From positions 3,526,001 through 3,590,000 of the forward strand of contig NZ_CP041614.1 in the NCBI RefSeq assembly GCF_007197555.1: 64,000 nt of DNA, read 5' to 3'. Position 1 is the first letter of the stretch. Each line of letters starts with the position of its first letter. Source of the stretch: Shewanella psychropiezotolerans. GTDB lineage: Bacteria; Pseudomonadota; Gammaproteobacteria; Enterobacterales; Shewanellaceae. The notes under the pieces are model-generated. The model saw only the letters and a program-made list of their open reading frames with translations. It did no database searches and was not told where the DNA came from. The translations under genes were made by a program, and so were the position numbers. Shown in pieces: positions 28,901 to 38,038 of this stretch.

Positions 28901-29518
28901 TCCATGGATATAGCACTTAACTTCACCCAAGCCGATGGTTTAAATGAACCGATGAACTTAGTCGGACGCATCGATGACCTCTGCGCCAAAGGCCTGGTGA
29001 ACTACCGCCCTGGCACCGCTAATGGACGAGACCTTATCCGCCTCTACATCAGACATCTGTGTATTTGCGCCATGGGCTCAAATAAAGCGACTAACAAGCT
29101 GCCACACATTAGCTACCTGTTAGATATTGGTCATTTCCATGCTTTTCATCCCGTGGCACATGAGCAAGCTAAGGCTCAACTTAGCCTGTGGTTAGCTTAC
29201 TTCCAGTCGGGACAGGTTCACCCCTTGATGTTTATGCCGAGAACCGCACTCGCCTATGTTGAAGCCGAAGGCGATCATCAAGACAAATTACTCGAAGCTC
29301 AGAGTCAGTGGCTCGATGAGCAGAGTCAATTAGGTGAAGCCATGGAGCCTCACTATCAGCGCTTGTTTAGTTTCCCTGATGATTTTACAGAACAAGAGTT
29401 CGGACACATAGCCATGACATTACTCAGCCCCATGCTTAGCCTGTATCACAAAGACAAACTCGGTGAGCTGGCCAGCTTCGTCGAAGGCGGAACCAACTCA
29501 AGCCAAGGAGAGAAGTAA
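25919..29518 (+). CDS. recC: Exodeoxyribonuclease V subunit gamma, RecC
   Basis: RecC recognises Chi and splits strands within the RecBCD helicase-nuclease, which processes double-strand breaks for RecA. The 1199-residue protein opens with LYLVQSNRMEALS, as other RecC proteins. Dead-helicase landmarks include PLREIETLHDHLLDML (about residue 385), MPMRSIPFKVVCLVGMNDG (about 680) and ALIRFFRNPAQYFFNRTL (about 890). The start has TAGGA upstream. The stop overlaps the recB start (TAATG). The recC-recB-recD order lacks ptrA. Confidence 0.96.
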   Translation: MLYLVQSNRMEALSAQLAEELRTPIPGMPVLMPEHVLVQSPGMSTWLRLEVAKKNKIAAALEFPLPSSFIWQLCHILLPDVPKENAFTKPAMTWKLMELLPDLLAIQEFAPLNNYLTSGQDQPEQDNPLKLFQLCGQIADIFDQYLVYRPDWIAAWEANEPTLPPKGDKLSQAQAWQPILWRALIKFNNQDLGKSQYHRANLHQSLFDALDNPDTSLEGLPRRLFVFGISSMAPQTLDVLYHLAKRIDVIMLNLSPCQHYWGDIVDPRLRARMALEYADKHKLEQDWEDKLEVGNPLLANNGKMGRELLDLILELPEEHANFNFECYQDPGVDNLLSGIQHDILELSTRDRSLGPDASLYLTLDGRRTLAKTDDSLTLRSCHSPLREIETLHDHLLDMLSRAPDDPDEPLLARDIVIMLPDVAAYAPYIDAVFSAKHGAHFIPYAIADRGAAQESPLINSFLHILSINQSRFGLTDILGILEVPAVLRRFDLDDEALTLIRHWLEQAGVRWGRDETSRAAQSLPAFDKNSWAFGIKRLILGYAFSDDAPLYQDTLLVKGIEGQSAQALGKLLNFIETLDDYQKVLGQTCSIEDRMGQLAQLVDDFYEVDDEELPQLQAIREAINKLKTELIEAGQVTPLNTQVLQNWFNSTLSESRVGQRYLAGSVNFCTLMPMRSIPFKVVCLVGMNDGVYPRVQHPVGFDLVAQFGPRKGDRSRRLDDRYLFLEAILSAREQLYISYIGHSERDNSERIPSMLVSELVEYCQLCYLPAAFELEGLKPKDLEPDAFNQGSADKPDIPAIEKAIHQQLLTEQPLQPFDERLYLSQAREEAADHRLKQSYSAQWCPSQTNDGVKQEKRFIDAGLKITQTIEANQLADVLVDNELEVSALIRFFRNPAQYFFNRTLKVDLSLNIQADDNDEPFSLNPLERYKLQASLLDNAISQKLEAPDEVLLQRLKASGELPLQPFDDLLLNQYLHDIQPLIGRAVYLQGDNQRSMDIALNFTQADGLNEPMNLVGRIDDLCAKGLVNYRPGTANGRDLIRLYIRHLCICAMGSNKATNKLPHISYLLDIGHFHAFHPVAHEQAKAQLSLWLAYFQSGQVHPLMFMPRTALAYVEAEGDHQDKLLEAQSQWLDEQSQLGEAMEPHYQRLFSFPDDFTEQEFGHIAMTLLSPMLSLYHKDKLGELASFVEGGTNSSQGEK

Positions 29519-32500
29519 TGCCATCAACTCCTTCAACAACGAGTCCGACTATCCCGGTTATAGAGCCTAAGCAGTCTCAGCCCTTAGATACCCTCACCTT
29601 GCCATTCGGTGGCAGTCGTCTGATAGAAGCCAGTGCGGGCACTGGCAAAACCTATACCATAGCTGGTCTGTATGTGCGCCTGTTACTCGGTCACGGCATC
29701 GACAGACCCCTCACCTGTGAGCAGATATTGGTCGTCACCTTCACCAATGCGGCCACCGGCGAGCTCAGGGATCGTATTCGCAACAAGATCCAACTGGCCT
29801 ACCGCCACTTTATCGGCATAGATACCGGTGATGAACTGCTCGCGTCTCTGCACGGCGCCACGCCAGAATCGATGCGTCCCTTGGCCCTTAAACGTCTGGA
29901 CTTGGCACTCAAGTCTCTGGATGAAGCCTCAATTTTTACCATCCATGGATTCTGTCAGCGAATTTTGGCCGACATGGCTTTTGAGTCATCTCTGCTGTTC
30001 GAATCAGAATTTACGCTGGATGACAGCGAGTTTCTGCACCATGCAGTGCGCGATTTTTGGCGTGAACACTGTTATCCGCTACCTGAATACCTTGCGGAGA
30101 TCATTCAGAAAAAGTTTGCCGACCCCGACGCCCTGTCTAAACAACTTAGACCTCTGCTAGGTGCGAGTCAGGCCAATGCTCATCCACAGCCCGAGGACTT
30201 TACCAAGCTCCAGGGCACGCTCACACAGAGCATGAGCCGACTCAAGCTCATCTGGCCCAGAGAACGTGAAACTATAGAAACCTTACTGCATTCGCTGCCC
30301 CTCAATGGCGTACGTTTCGGTAAGAAGCCTGATGCTTACCCCAAATTGGCCATCATGCTCGATGCCATGGACAACTGGTGTAAGTTCAGTACCAGCCTGC
30401 CACCGTTGAAGGTGATGGAGAGTCTTTCCCTGAGCGGGCTAAAACTCAATAAAGGCGGCGAAGTCCCGACCCCGGAACAAGCCCCAGTGCTGGATCATAT
30501 CGAGCGGCTGTGTTTACTCATCAAAGATTTCATTCCAAGCTTCCTCTATTGTGCCAGAGACGGCATATCGAAACGTTTTTCATTGCAAAAGTCTGAGCGT
30601 AACTTGATGACGCCCGATGACCTCTTGCTCACTCTGGAGCAAGCCCTGCGGCCGGACACTGGTGATATTAATGAAAACAGCAATAGCTTGGCTAACCTGA
30701 TAGCCAAGCGTTTTCCCGTGGCCCTCATCGATGAGTTTCAAGATACCGATCCCCTGCAGTTCGCCATCTTTAACCGGATCTATCAACAAGGATGGACCTC
30801 AAAATCAGACCATAACACCGATAATAGCGCTGATAATAGCCAGAGTAAGCCAACATCCAAAGGTGTGAGTCTCTTGATGATTGGCGATCCCAAACAGGCC
30901 ATTTATGCCTTCAGGGGGGCCGATATTCACACCTATATTCAGGCCCGAGAGCAAACCGAGCAGCACTATAGCTTAGGCACCAACTACCGCTCTAGCCGCA
31001 ACATGGTCTTGTCGGTCAACGCCCTGTTTGAGAATCGAGACGATCCTTTTATCAATGAGGCGATTGTGTTCGAGTCGGTGCAGCCGTCCCCCTTCGCCGA
31101 TAAGAAAATATTCGTCGAACAAAATAGAGACACCTCGGCGCTGAAAATAAAGCTGCTGAGCGAAGACCCGGATAAGGGACTCAACAAAGCCAGCGCCAGA
31201 AAGTGTTTAGCCGAAGACGCCGCTGCCGAAATAACAAGGTTGCTGACGGAATCTCAACAGGGTCAATGCAGCATCAGTGGTAAGGCGCTCAAAGCCCAAG
31301 ATATCGCCGTGCTGGTGCGTGATAGAAACGAAGCTGGGGTAATACGTGAGTCATTATCTCAGCGCCATATTGGCTCGGTATTCTTAAGCCGCGACAGCGT
31401 ATTTAATACCTTAGAAGCCCGGGAATTGGCTTTGGTGTTACACGCCTTAGCCACGCCTAAAGATGAGCGAGCATTGCGCTCAGCCCTAGCCACCTCCTTA
31501 CTGGGTTATGACGCCGTAGCAATTCATGGATTCAACCAAGATGAAATGATTAGGCAAGACTTGCTGGAACAATTTGATAATCTGCATCAACATTGGTTGA
31601 GGCGCGGGATCATGCCCGCCCTGCTCAGTCTGGCCAATGAGACTCAGCTTATCGAGCGCCTACTCCAAGGCGAAGATGGCGAGCGACGTCTGACCGATTT
31701 CAGGCACTTAGCCGAACTGTTACAACAAAAGGCTACCGAGCTGGACGGTATTAGCGCCCTGGTTAACTGGTACGAGCAAGCCCTTATCGCCAACAATGGC
31801 AACGAAGAGGCACAGCTCAGGCTCGCGAGTGAACAGAACCTAGTGCAAATCGTCACCATACATAAGAGTAAGGGACTCGAGTATCCCGTCTGCTTCATCC
31901 CCTTTGTCAGTCTGGCCCGGGATAATCGCCGTAAGCCAGCCCCCATGCTTTACCATGATAACAACCGGCTTATATGGGACATAGAGCAAACAGATGAAGG
32001 CTGGGAGCGTCATAAACGGGAAAACTTAGCCGAAGATCTGCGCTTGTTATATGTCGCCATCACGCGGCCGGTTTATCAATGCTATCTCTATATCGCCAAC
32101 CATAGCCGCTTCACCAAAAAAGCCGGGATCACCAGTCAACTCCACGAGACCGGCATTGGCTACCTGCTGGGAATAGAAGATAAAGCCTGTGATTTTTCTC
32201 GCATTCAAACCCAGGCCCAAGCGTTAATCTGTGATGCCATCAGTGTCAGTGAAGTTGAAGCTGATGTCTCGACGCAATCCTTGGTCAGAGTCACAGATAA
32301 AAAGCTTACCTTAGCCCCCAGAAAGCTTAAACGTAAACGCTATACCCCATGGCGAGTGGGCAGTTACTCTGGGTTAGTCAAAGACTTGCCCCATGAGCGT
32401 GTTGCCCCCGGCGCCGATGATGAAAGTTTCCCCGAGCTTGAGATAATACAGGATGAAGTCGACTCGACTCCTTCTCGATTTACCTTCGAGCGTGGTGCCA

Positions 32501-33255
32501 ATGCCGGTAGCTTTATGCACTTAGTGCTTGAGCTGATTGATTTCACCTTGGCCGAGGCTGAATTGCCAGTACAGCTGCCCGTCGCCATGGAGAAATATGG
32601 CATCGATGAGTCTTGGTTTAGCATGCTCAATACTTGGTATCTGGATATTCTCGATGCGCCCCTGACCCAAGATGGCTCACTGACACTCGCTCAGCTGACC
32701 CCGAGTCAAAAGTTGGTGGAGATGGAGTTTTATCTGCCCATTGATCAGCTTAAAGCGGATGAGCTCAATGAGCTGCTCGAAGGTTATGGCTACAGCGCCG
32801 GACTCAATTTTGAATCCCTCAAGGGGATGCTTAAAGGCTTTATCGATCTGACCTTCGAGCATAAAGGACAATTTTTTATCGCCGATTACAAATCGAACCA
32901 TCTGGGTGATGAGTTTTCTCATTATGGTGTTGACGCTATGGCTGGCGCCATTCGTAGCCACAGATACGACTTGCAGTACATCATCTATACCTTAGCCCTG
33001 CACAGATACTTAAATTTGAGAATGACCCACTACGATTATGACCAGCACATTGGTGGCAGTTATTACCTCTTCCTGCGTGGCATGTCGGTGGATTCACCAC
33101 TGTCAGGGATCTTCTATGATAAGCCGCCTAAAGCACTTATCCAGGCCCTAGACGCACTATTTGACAGTAAACAAACACCACCTATGGATGATATGGCGCA
33201 CAAAAAAGCGGTACAGGCGGCAATAGATAATGATCAGATGGGGCTTAAGTTATGA
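29518..33255 (+). CDS. recB: Exodeoxyribonuclease V subunit beta, RecB
   Basis: RecB is the 3'-5' helicase and the nuclease of RecBCD. UvrD-type helicase motifs are in order: ASAGTGKTYTIAGLY (motif I, about residue 38), TFTNAATGELRDR (Ia), IHGFCQRIL, LIDEFQDTDPLQF (II), IGDPKQAIYAFRGAD (III), TNYRSS (IV), VTIHKSKGLEYPVCF (V), LLYVAITRPVYQ (VI). The C-terminal nuclease has GSFMHLVLE and IADYKSNHLG, including the catalytic Asp and Lys. The length of 1245 residues is normal. It overlaps recD by ATGA. Confidence 0.97.
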   Translation: MPSTPSTTSPTIPVIEPKQSQPLDTLTLPFGGSRLIEASAGTGKTYTIAGLYVRLLLGHGIDRPLTCEQILVVTFTNAATGELRDRIRNKIQLAYRHFIGIDTGDELLASLHGATPESMRPLALKRLDLALKSLDEASIFTIHGFCQRILADMAFESSLLFESEFTLDDSEFLHHAVRDFWREHCYPLPEYLAEIIQKKFADPDALSKQLRPLLGASQANAHPQPEDFTKLQGTLTQSMSRLKLIWPRERETIETLLHSLPLNGVRFGKKPDAYPKLAIMLDAMDNWCKFSTSLPPLKVMESLSLSGLKLNKGGEVPTPEQAPVLDHIERLCLLIKDFIPSFLYCARDGISKRFSLQKSERNLMTPDDLLLTLEQALRPDTGDINENSNSLANLIAKRFPVALIDEFQDTDPLQFAIFNRIYQQGWTSKSDHNTDNSADNSQSKPTSKGVSLLMIGDPKQAIYAFRGADIHTYIQAREQTEQHYSLGTNYRSSRNMVLSVNALFENRDDPFINEAIVFESVQPSPFADKKIFVEQNRDTSALKIKLLSEDPDKGLNKASARKCLAEDAAAEITRLLTESQQGQCSISGKALKAQDIAVLVRDRNEAGVIRESLSQRHIGSVFLSRDSVFNTLEARELALVLHALATPKDERALRSALATSLLGYDAVAIHGFNQDEMIRQDLLEQFDNLHQHWLRRGIMPALLSLANETQLIERLLQGEDGERRLTDFRHLAELLQQKATELDGISALVNWYEQALIANNGNEEAQLRLASEQNLVQIVTIHKSKGLEYPVCFIPFVSLARDNRRKPAPMLYHDNNRLIWDIEQTDEGWERHKRENLAEDLRLLYVAITRPVYQCYLYIANHSRFTKKAGITSQLHETGIGYLLGIEDKACDFSRIQTQAQALICDAISVSEVEADVSTQSLVRVTDKKLTLAPRKLKRKRYTPWRVGSYSGLVKDLPHERVAPGADDESFPELEIIQDEVDSTPSRFTFERGANAGSFMHLVLELIDFTLAEAELPVQLPVAMEKYGIDESWFSMLNTWYLDILDAPLTQDGSLTLAQLTPSQKLVEMEFYLPIDQLKADELNELLEGYGYSAGLNFESLKGMLKGFIDLTFEHKGQFFIADYKSNHLGDEFSHYGVDAMAGAIRSHRYDLQYIIYTLALHRYLNLRMTHYDYDQHIGGSYYLFLRGMSVDSPLSGIFYDKPPKALIQALDALFDSKQTPPMDDMAHKKAVQAAIDNDQMGLKL

Positions 33256-35273
33256 TCCAGTCAAAGCAATCCATAAAAGCCCTGCTTAAATCATGGGAAA
33301 CCGAGCGACTCATCACCCCACTGGATCGTCATTTTGCACTCGAGCTAGCTGAGTTTCATCGACAACAGCTTGACCAGCACAACGAGTCTCACAATGAGTT
33401 ATTTCTACTCATATGTGCCCTGCTCAGTCATCAGCTTTCCCAGCAGCACACCTGTTTGCCCATAGAGCAGATATCGCTAAATAACCCCATGAATGAGCAA
33501 GAACCCCAGTGCCGCATCACCTGCAGTCACGATGAACTCATGACGTTATTGAGTCAGTTCAGTGCGATTGGGGTGCCTCAAGATAGTGTCCCTCAAAATA
33601 GCCTGCAGGAGAGTAGTTCGACGCCTCTGGTATTAGATCAAGGCTCCCTCTATCTGCAGCGCTATTATCAATTTGAGACTCAGGTAGCAGACAAACTTAG
33701 ATACCTTGCCCAAGATGAGGTCCAAGGGCTACCCACTGCGACGCAGGAGACCTTGAACATACTGTTTCCCCACAATCTCCCAAAAAATGCGGCCACTGAG
33801 TCCCCTGTGTATGATTGGCAGAAGATAGCCACGGCCACCGCCTTCACCAAACGCCTGGCAGTAATAACCGGCGGGCCGGGCACGGGAAAAACTACCACAG
33901 TCACCAAACTCCTGTTTCTAATGACCCAAAAAGCCGACTTGACCATCAAGCTGGTCGCCCCAACTGGTAAGGCAGCCGCCAGACTCAGTGAATCAATCAA
34001 GGCCTCTAAGGTACGATTAAAATCTGAACTGGCCCCCTTCGCCGACAAAATCGATATCAATAGCTTAAGCCGGGTTCCCGAGGAAGCATCGACCCTGCAC
34101 AGATTACTCGGCGTGATCCCCAACTCGCCTCAATTTCGCCACCACAAGGATAATCCTCTCAGGTTGGATCTGTTAGTAGTCGATGAAGCCTCCATGGTCG
34201 ACCTGCCCATGATGCACAAGTTACTGTCGGCCTTACCTAGCCATGCCAGGCTCATCTTGCTGGGCGATCAGGATCAGCTGGCCTCAGTCGAAGCTGGTGC
34301 CGTACTCGCCGATATCTGCGCCGGGCTCAAAGCTGACAAGAGCCAATCGGAAAAATGGCAGATGCGTTACTCGGCTGCCTATGCCCAACGTTTATCTCAG
34401 CTAACAGGTCATGATTTAAGTGGCTTCATCAGCGCATCCCCAGGCATAGGTGACAGTTTATGTATGTTGATGCACAGCCATAGATTTAAGGGCGACGCGG
34501 GGATCGGCCAGTTAGCAGGTGCCGTCAATAATTCAGATAAGTCACGCATCATGGAGGTGTGGCAATCAGGATACGATGAGCTGCATTGGATTGAGCATCA
34601 AAAGACAAGCACAGGAAATGCTGGACTCGAGCAGTTATTGACTCAGTCTGTGAGTCACTACAGTGCGTATCTGGAAATGGCTAAAGACCCGCAAAGTGAT
34701 CCTCTTGATATCATAGAGTGTTACAACGAGTTCCGAATATTGTGCGCCATGCGCGCGGGCGAATACGGCGTCGATGGCATCAATCAAGGAGTCAAAGACG
34801 CCTTGAAACAGGCCAAATTAATCTCGCCGGAACACGAGTTCTACCCGGGACGCCCCGTCATCATACAGAGCAATGATTATAACTTAGGCCTGTTTAACGG
34901 TGATATCGGCCTCATCTTACCCGATAGCGCCCACCAACAAGCGACCGGCGCAGTCCCTCGCCTGATGGCTCACTTTATCCAAGCCGATGGCAGCATCTTA
35001 AAGGTACTCCCCGCTCGCCTGCCGAGCCACGATACTTGTTTTGCCATGACGGTACATAAGAGCCAAGGCAGTGAGTTTAGCAAGGTCGCCATGGTGCTCC
35101 CCCTCTGGCCCAGCCAGGCGCAGAAACAGCTACTCACCAAGGAGCTGGTGTATACGGCCATCACCCGAGCCAAGCATCAGTTTACCTGTCTGGGGAGTCA
35201 AACCGTCTTCGAGCAGGCTAGCCTACAGGCAACCAAGCGCTCATCTGGACTGGCGAGGCGACTATGGAACTAG
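33252..35273 (+). CDS. recD: Exodeoxyribonuclease V subunit alpha, RecD
   Basis: RecD is the 5'-3' motor of RecBCD. SF1B motifs visible are VITGGPGTGKTTTVTKLL (Walker A, about residue 205), APTGKAAARLSES, LLVVDEASMVDLPM (Walker B), LLGDQDQLASVEAGAV, and C-terminal MTVHKSQGSEFSKV with YTAITRAKHQ. Length 673 residues. It starts within the last bases of recB (ATGA) and overlaps the next gene by 10 bases. Confidence 0.97.
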   Translation: MIQSKQSIKALLKSWETERLITPLDRHFALELAEFHRQQLDQHNESHNELFLLICALLSHQLSQQHTCLPIEQISLNNPMNEQEPQCRITCSHDELMTLLSQFSAIGVPQDSVPQNSLQESSSTPLVLDQGSLYLQRYYQFETQVADKLRYLAQDEVQGLPTATQETLNILFPHNLPKNAATESPVYDWQKIATATAFTKRLAVITGGPGTGKTTTVTKLLFLMTQKADLTIKLVAPTGKAAARLSESIKASKVRLKSELAPFADKIDINSLSRVPEEASTLHRLLGVIPNSPQFRHHKDNPLRLDLLVVDEASMVDLPMMHKLLSALPSHARLILLGDQDQLASVEAGAVLADICAGLKADKSQSEKWQMRYSAAYAQRLSQLTGHDLSGFISASPGIGDSLCMLMHSHRFKGDAGIGQLAGAVNNSDKSRIMEVWQSGYDELHWIEHQKTSTGNAGLEQLLTQSVSHYSAYLEMAKDPQSDPLDIIECYNEFRILCAMRAGEYGVDGINQGVKDALKQAKLISPEHEFYPGRPVIIQSNDYNLGLFNGDIGLILPDSAHQQATGAVPRLMAHFIQADGSILKVLPARLPSHDTCFAMTVHKSQGSEFSKVAMVLPLWPSQAQKQLLTKELVYTAITRAKHQFTCLGSQTVFEQASLQATKRSSGLARRLWN

Positions 35274-35929
35274 ACAATATGCAAATGAACAATAGCCGCA
35301 AACCAACACTCTATTACGTCTACGATCCTATGTGCAGTTGGTGCTGGGGCTATGCCCCAACCTGGAATAAGCTCAGGGCAGCGCTAAAAGAGTCAGGAAT
35401 AAGCGTCGAATATCGTCTTGGCGGTCTGGCCCCTGATTCAGACCTGCCTATGCCTGAAGAGATGAAAGCCTTTCTCGAGCAGACCTGGCATAAGATAGCG
35501 GTTGAGCTTGGCACCGAGTTTAATTTCGACTTCTGGCGCCAATGCCAGCCTAGGCGCTCGACCTATCCGGCGTGCCGCGCCGCCTTGATCGCACGGGAGC
35601 AAGGTCTAGAACAAGCCATGCTTGATGGCATTCAGCAGGCCTACTACTTGAAAGCCATGAACCCATCGGATCTCACCACCCTAATATCAATTGCCGCATC
35701 CATAAACTTAGACCCCAAAGAGTTTGCCCAGCAACTGAGCAGCGAGACGATAAACCATAACTTGATGACAGAAATCCACCAAGTTCAGGCACTGCCCATT
35801 CAAGGCTTTCCCTCTTTAGTGCTGGAACACAATGGCAGCCTTAGCCCGATACCAATTGATTATCTGGATTATCAAACCAGCTATCGACACTTAATAAACA
35901 GCTTAAACAACGACTTAAATAAAATGTAA
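35264..35929 (+). CDS. DsbA-family thioredoxin-fold protein (COG3531 type)
   Basis: A 221-residue thioredoxin-fold protein with an inserted helical domain, of the DsbA/FrnE group. The active-site-like CxxC is CSWC in YDPMCSWCWGYAP (about residue 23). The cis-Pro loop appears as QGFPSLVL near residue 180. No signal peptide is seen, so it is likely a cytoplasmic oxidoreductase or disulfide isomerase. The ATG overlaps recD; later ATG codons at 35279 and 35285 are also possible. Its 3' end lies in a duplicated segment. Confidence 0.88.
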   Translation: MELDNMQMNNSRKPTLYYVYDPMCSWCWGYAPTWNKLRAALKESGISVEYRLGGLAPDSDLPMPEEMKAFLEQTWHKIAVELGTEFNFDFWRQCQPRRSTYPACRAALIAREQGLEQAMLDGIQQAYYLKAMNPSDLTTLISIAASINLDPKEFAQQLSSETINHNLMTEIHQVQALPIQGFPSLVLEHNGSLSPIPIDYLDYQTSYRHLINSLNNDLNKM

Positions 35930-36159
35930 TAAGTTTATCTCAGCGTAACTTAAGGCCTGACTCCTGTTTGTTGATCACCGTTTTGAGCTGGTTATAAGCC
36001 AGCACCAGAGTCTCTGGCTTCATCTGAGCCAGCAGGTTACCTGTGATCACTAAACTCAAACCTAAGCTCGAACCTAAGCTCGAATACACAGACCAATGGT
36101 CATCTTCAAACAGGCTCGACACAGCTAAGGCGACGATGGGCGTGATCAACATAAGATAA
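35797..36159. repeat. Left copy of diverged duplication (dsbA/eamA junction)
   Basis: This segment, holding the dsbA-like 3' end and the eamA 3' end, recurs as a diverged direct copy at 39042-39382. Shared text includes CATTCAAGGCTTTCCCTCTT, GGCCTGACTCCTGTTTG and CATCTGAGCCAGCAGGTTAC. The left copy has a tandem 12-bp duplication (CCTAAGCTCGAA at 36061-36084) absent on the right. The two copies bracket the inserted 2.9 kb. Confidence 0.88.
35940..36158 (-). pseudogene. 3' fragment of EamA transporter gene
   Basis: About 73 residues match the C-terminus of the intact transporter at 39175-40116 (MLITPIVALAVSSLFED, LAQMKPETL, NKQESGLK). The fragment lacks the other nine helices and starts within unrelated insert sequence, so it is a relic. 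A four-residue repeat (SSLGSSLG) comes from the 12-bp tandem duplication. Confidence 0.85.
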
Positions 36160-36354
36160 TAAAGATGTGCCTGTCCTATCTTTTTCAAACCAATTTATTG
36201 GATTAAGGGCATACAAGGATAGGAAATTGAAGCTGTTGAAACACCATTAGCGAGCAGCTATTTCGTCACTGAAAAAATTAGTTAGGGATCCACAAGCATG
36301 CTATTAAATTCGTGGGGATCCCTCTTGCTCTGACCCAAATTATTTTAGCTGTAC

Positions 36355-37302
36355 TTAGGCGAATAAGTCTGCTTGAGAATCAACTTGATTTTTATTAAAT
36401 TTATATCTTTTACCTTGAAGTGTTTCAAATTCTTCTCCACCGTCAATTTTTCTTATGACAGTTGAAACAGAGTGACCTGTAATTTGTAGTTCACCAGTTT
36501 CGTCAAGCTTTTGATGAATTAGCAATACACACTCAATTGTGGTGCCATGCTTAAAGCTAATGATTTCATCAAGCACATCAGCATTAAAATCTTTATCATT
36601 CATCGAAAATGAAATAGGTTCTTTATTGTAAACACCCTTCCACTTATACCGGCCCTCTTTTAAGACTGGTGCGACAATTTCGATTAAAGCTTCTTCGATC
36701 ACTATAGGGGGGAGATTATGCGAATGGATGATAAAGTTTTTAAAATTTCAGCGTAAAACCATACGCTCATTTTCTACGGGGGCGTTATTCTGATCGAGAG
36801 CAGAGAAGCCTATTTTATCAATTTTATTATAATGATTAAGTTTCTTATAAAAGTTGGACTTTCTTGTAACTATTTTAAGATTAGTCTCTAAAGCTGCTGC
36901 GACTTCCCTAACGGTTTTTTCGCTAACATCTTCAATTTTTAATTCTGTTTTTAATTTTTGAATTCTTAGCTTTTTTTCTTCAATGCTTAATCTTAAATTC
37001 TGTTTTTGTAAATCAGCTAATTCAGGATCGCCCATAGGGATTCTTGAGGTAACAATGGCAATAACTGAAATAAGTAAAGAAACTTGAACCCCATTTTTCC
37101 CTATGACCTTCCAAATTTCTTTCAAGCCACCTTCACGGTATGCTTCTGACTCTAACTGAATTGAGAAATTTAGCTCTTTAGCAATTTCAATAGCAATTGC
37201 TAAAAATTCAGCTTCACAATGGTTACGTATTAATGCGTTCATCGAATGAGATGAGTCATTAAAATAATAATGTAACTCAAGTTTCTTCGCTGATAAATTC
37301 AT
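36355..37302 (-). pseudogene. Hypothetical membrane protein gene split by an in-frame TGA
   Basis: Two open stretches lie in the same frame, separated by TGA at 36748-36750 and 15 sense codons. The upstream part (184 residues from ATG 37302) has one membrane helix (VSLLISVIAIVTSRI), then a coiled coil (LRLSIEEKKLRIQKLKTE). The downstream part begins NFKNFIIHSHN through IEIVAPVLKEGRYKWKG and ends GKRYKFNKNQ. A GTG at 36702 could start the second part but has no ribosome site. I do not know the function of the family. The AT-rich sequence differs from neighbours and suggests transfer. Confidence 0.72.
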
Positions 37303-37687
37303 TATATTCAATCCGTTGGTTATTTTTACTATTATGACTGACCACTTGGGTATGATGCAAATACTTGTACAGCTAACACCTGCAAGCACAGGCGAGTGAC
37401 GCAGGATCCAGCACAGCTTGCTGTGCGGTTGTGCCTTGCTTTGTTATAGGGAATAACTAAAACACCCATTGTTAAATCTAACTGATTGGGTGTCTTTGGG
37501 GAAAGGCTTTCGTTGCAAAGCGTGAAAAATAGGGGGGAATTGATATGAATCAATTGCTTGAGCAGTTCTCTCTGCTTTTCTTCTTTTCTGCAAAGAGTGA
37601 GTGCTGCTAGCTTATCTTCATCCCTGAATGGCTACTATCAACCTCTTAACTTAAGAAGTTGAGTCTCACCTGCATTTCCCTAACTGC

Positions 37688-37716
37688 ACCCACAATAACC
37701 TACTTTTATTGTGGGT
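37688..37716. terminator. Terminator-like hairpin
   Basis: An 11-bp stem (37688-37698 with 37706-37716) with a 7-nt loop, followed by TTT on the plus strand. Which gene it serves is unclear; none ends immediately to the left on the plus strand. Confidence 0.5.
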
Positions 37717-37943
37717 TTCAATATACAGGCCGTTATTTTATTGAAAAATATAGTTTTTAGCGGATGCGAATAACTATTAGCTAGCTCTATAAGTCTGTGT
37801 CATTGATCAATAAATATTAAAGCAAGAATGACAAATGGCACAACCTTGGGCGCAAGCCTTTCATCCATAATTAGATAAGTTTTTGTATATCAAAACTCTA
37901 TTAATCAAGAATTGATGAAATCATCTGTCAACTCATTTGGGAA

Positions 37944-37977
37944 GGTACGGTTTAGATTGATCACTCTGAACCGTACC
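37944..37977. repeat. Inverted repeat with GGTACGG arms
   Basis: A 13-bp stem (37944-37956 with 37965-37977, one mismatch) around an 8-nt loop. The right arm continues into CGTACCTAGACAT, repeated once more at about 38011. Without a T-run, it may be a repeat-element end or part of the GNAT gene's terminator region. Confidence 0.5.
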
Positions 37978-38038
37978 TAGACATGGACGTATCAGCAGCA
38001 TTCCACTGACACGTACCTAGACATATAAAGCGACCTGA

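Larger units (their letters stand above)
37390..38038. other. AT-rich non-coding part of the insertion
   Basis: About 650 bases without a convincing gene. It contains AGCACAGCTTGCTGTGC (a palindrome near 37415), a terminator-like hairpin, an inverted repeat and two copies of CGTACCTAGACAT (about 37972 and 38011). It recalls material between gene cassettes, but no proper attC site was found. Confidence 0.5.

Noticed and set aside
37340..37470. Integron attC-like site in the insertion
   Set aside because: A palindrome and GTTATAG/GCTAAC-like ends are present, but neither matches GTTRRRY/RYYYAAC core sites in proper spacing.
37332..37553. 73-codon minus-strand frame in the insertion
   Set aside because: Covers palindromic non-coding DNA; composition is not protein-like.
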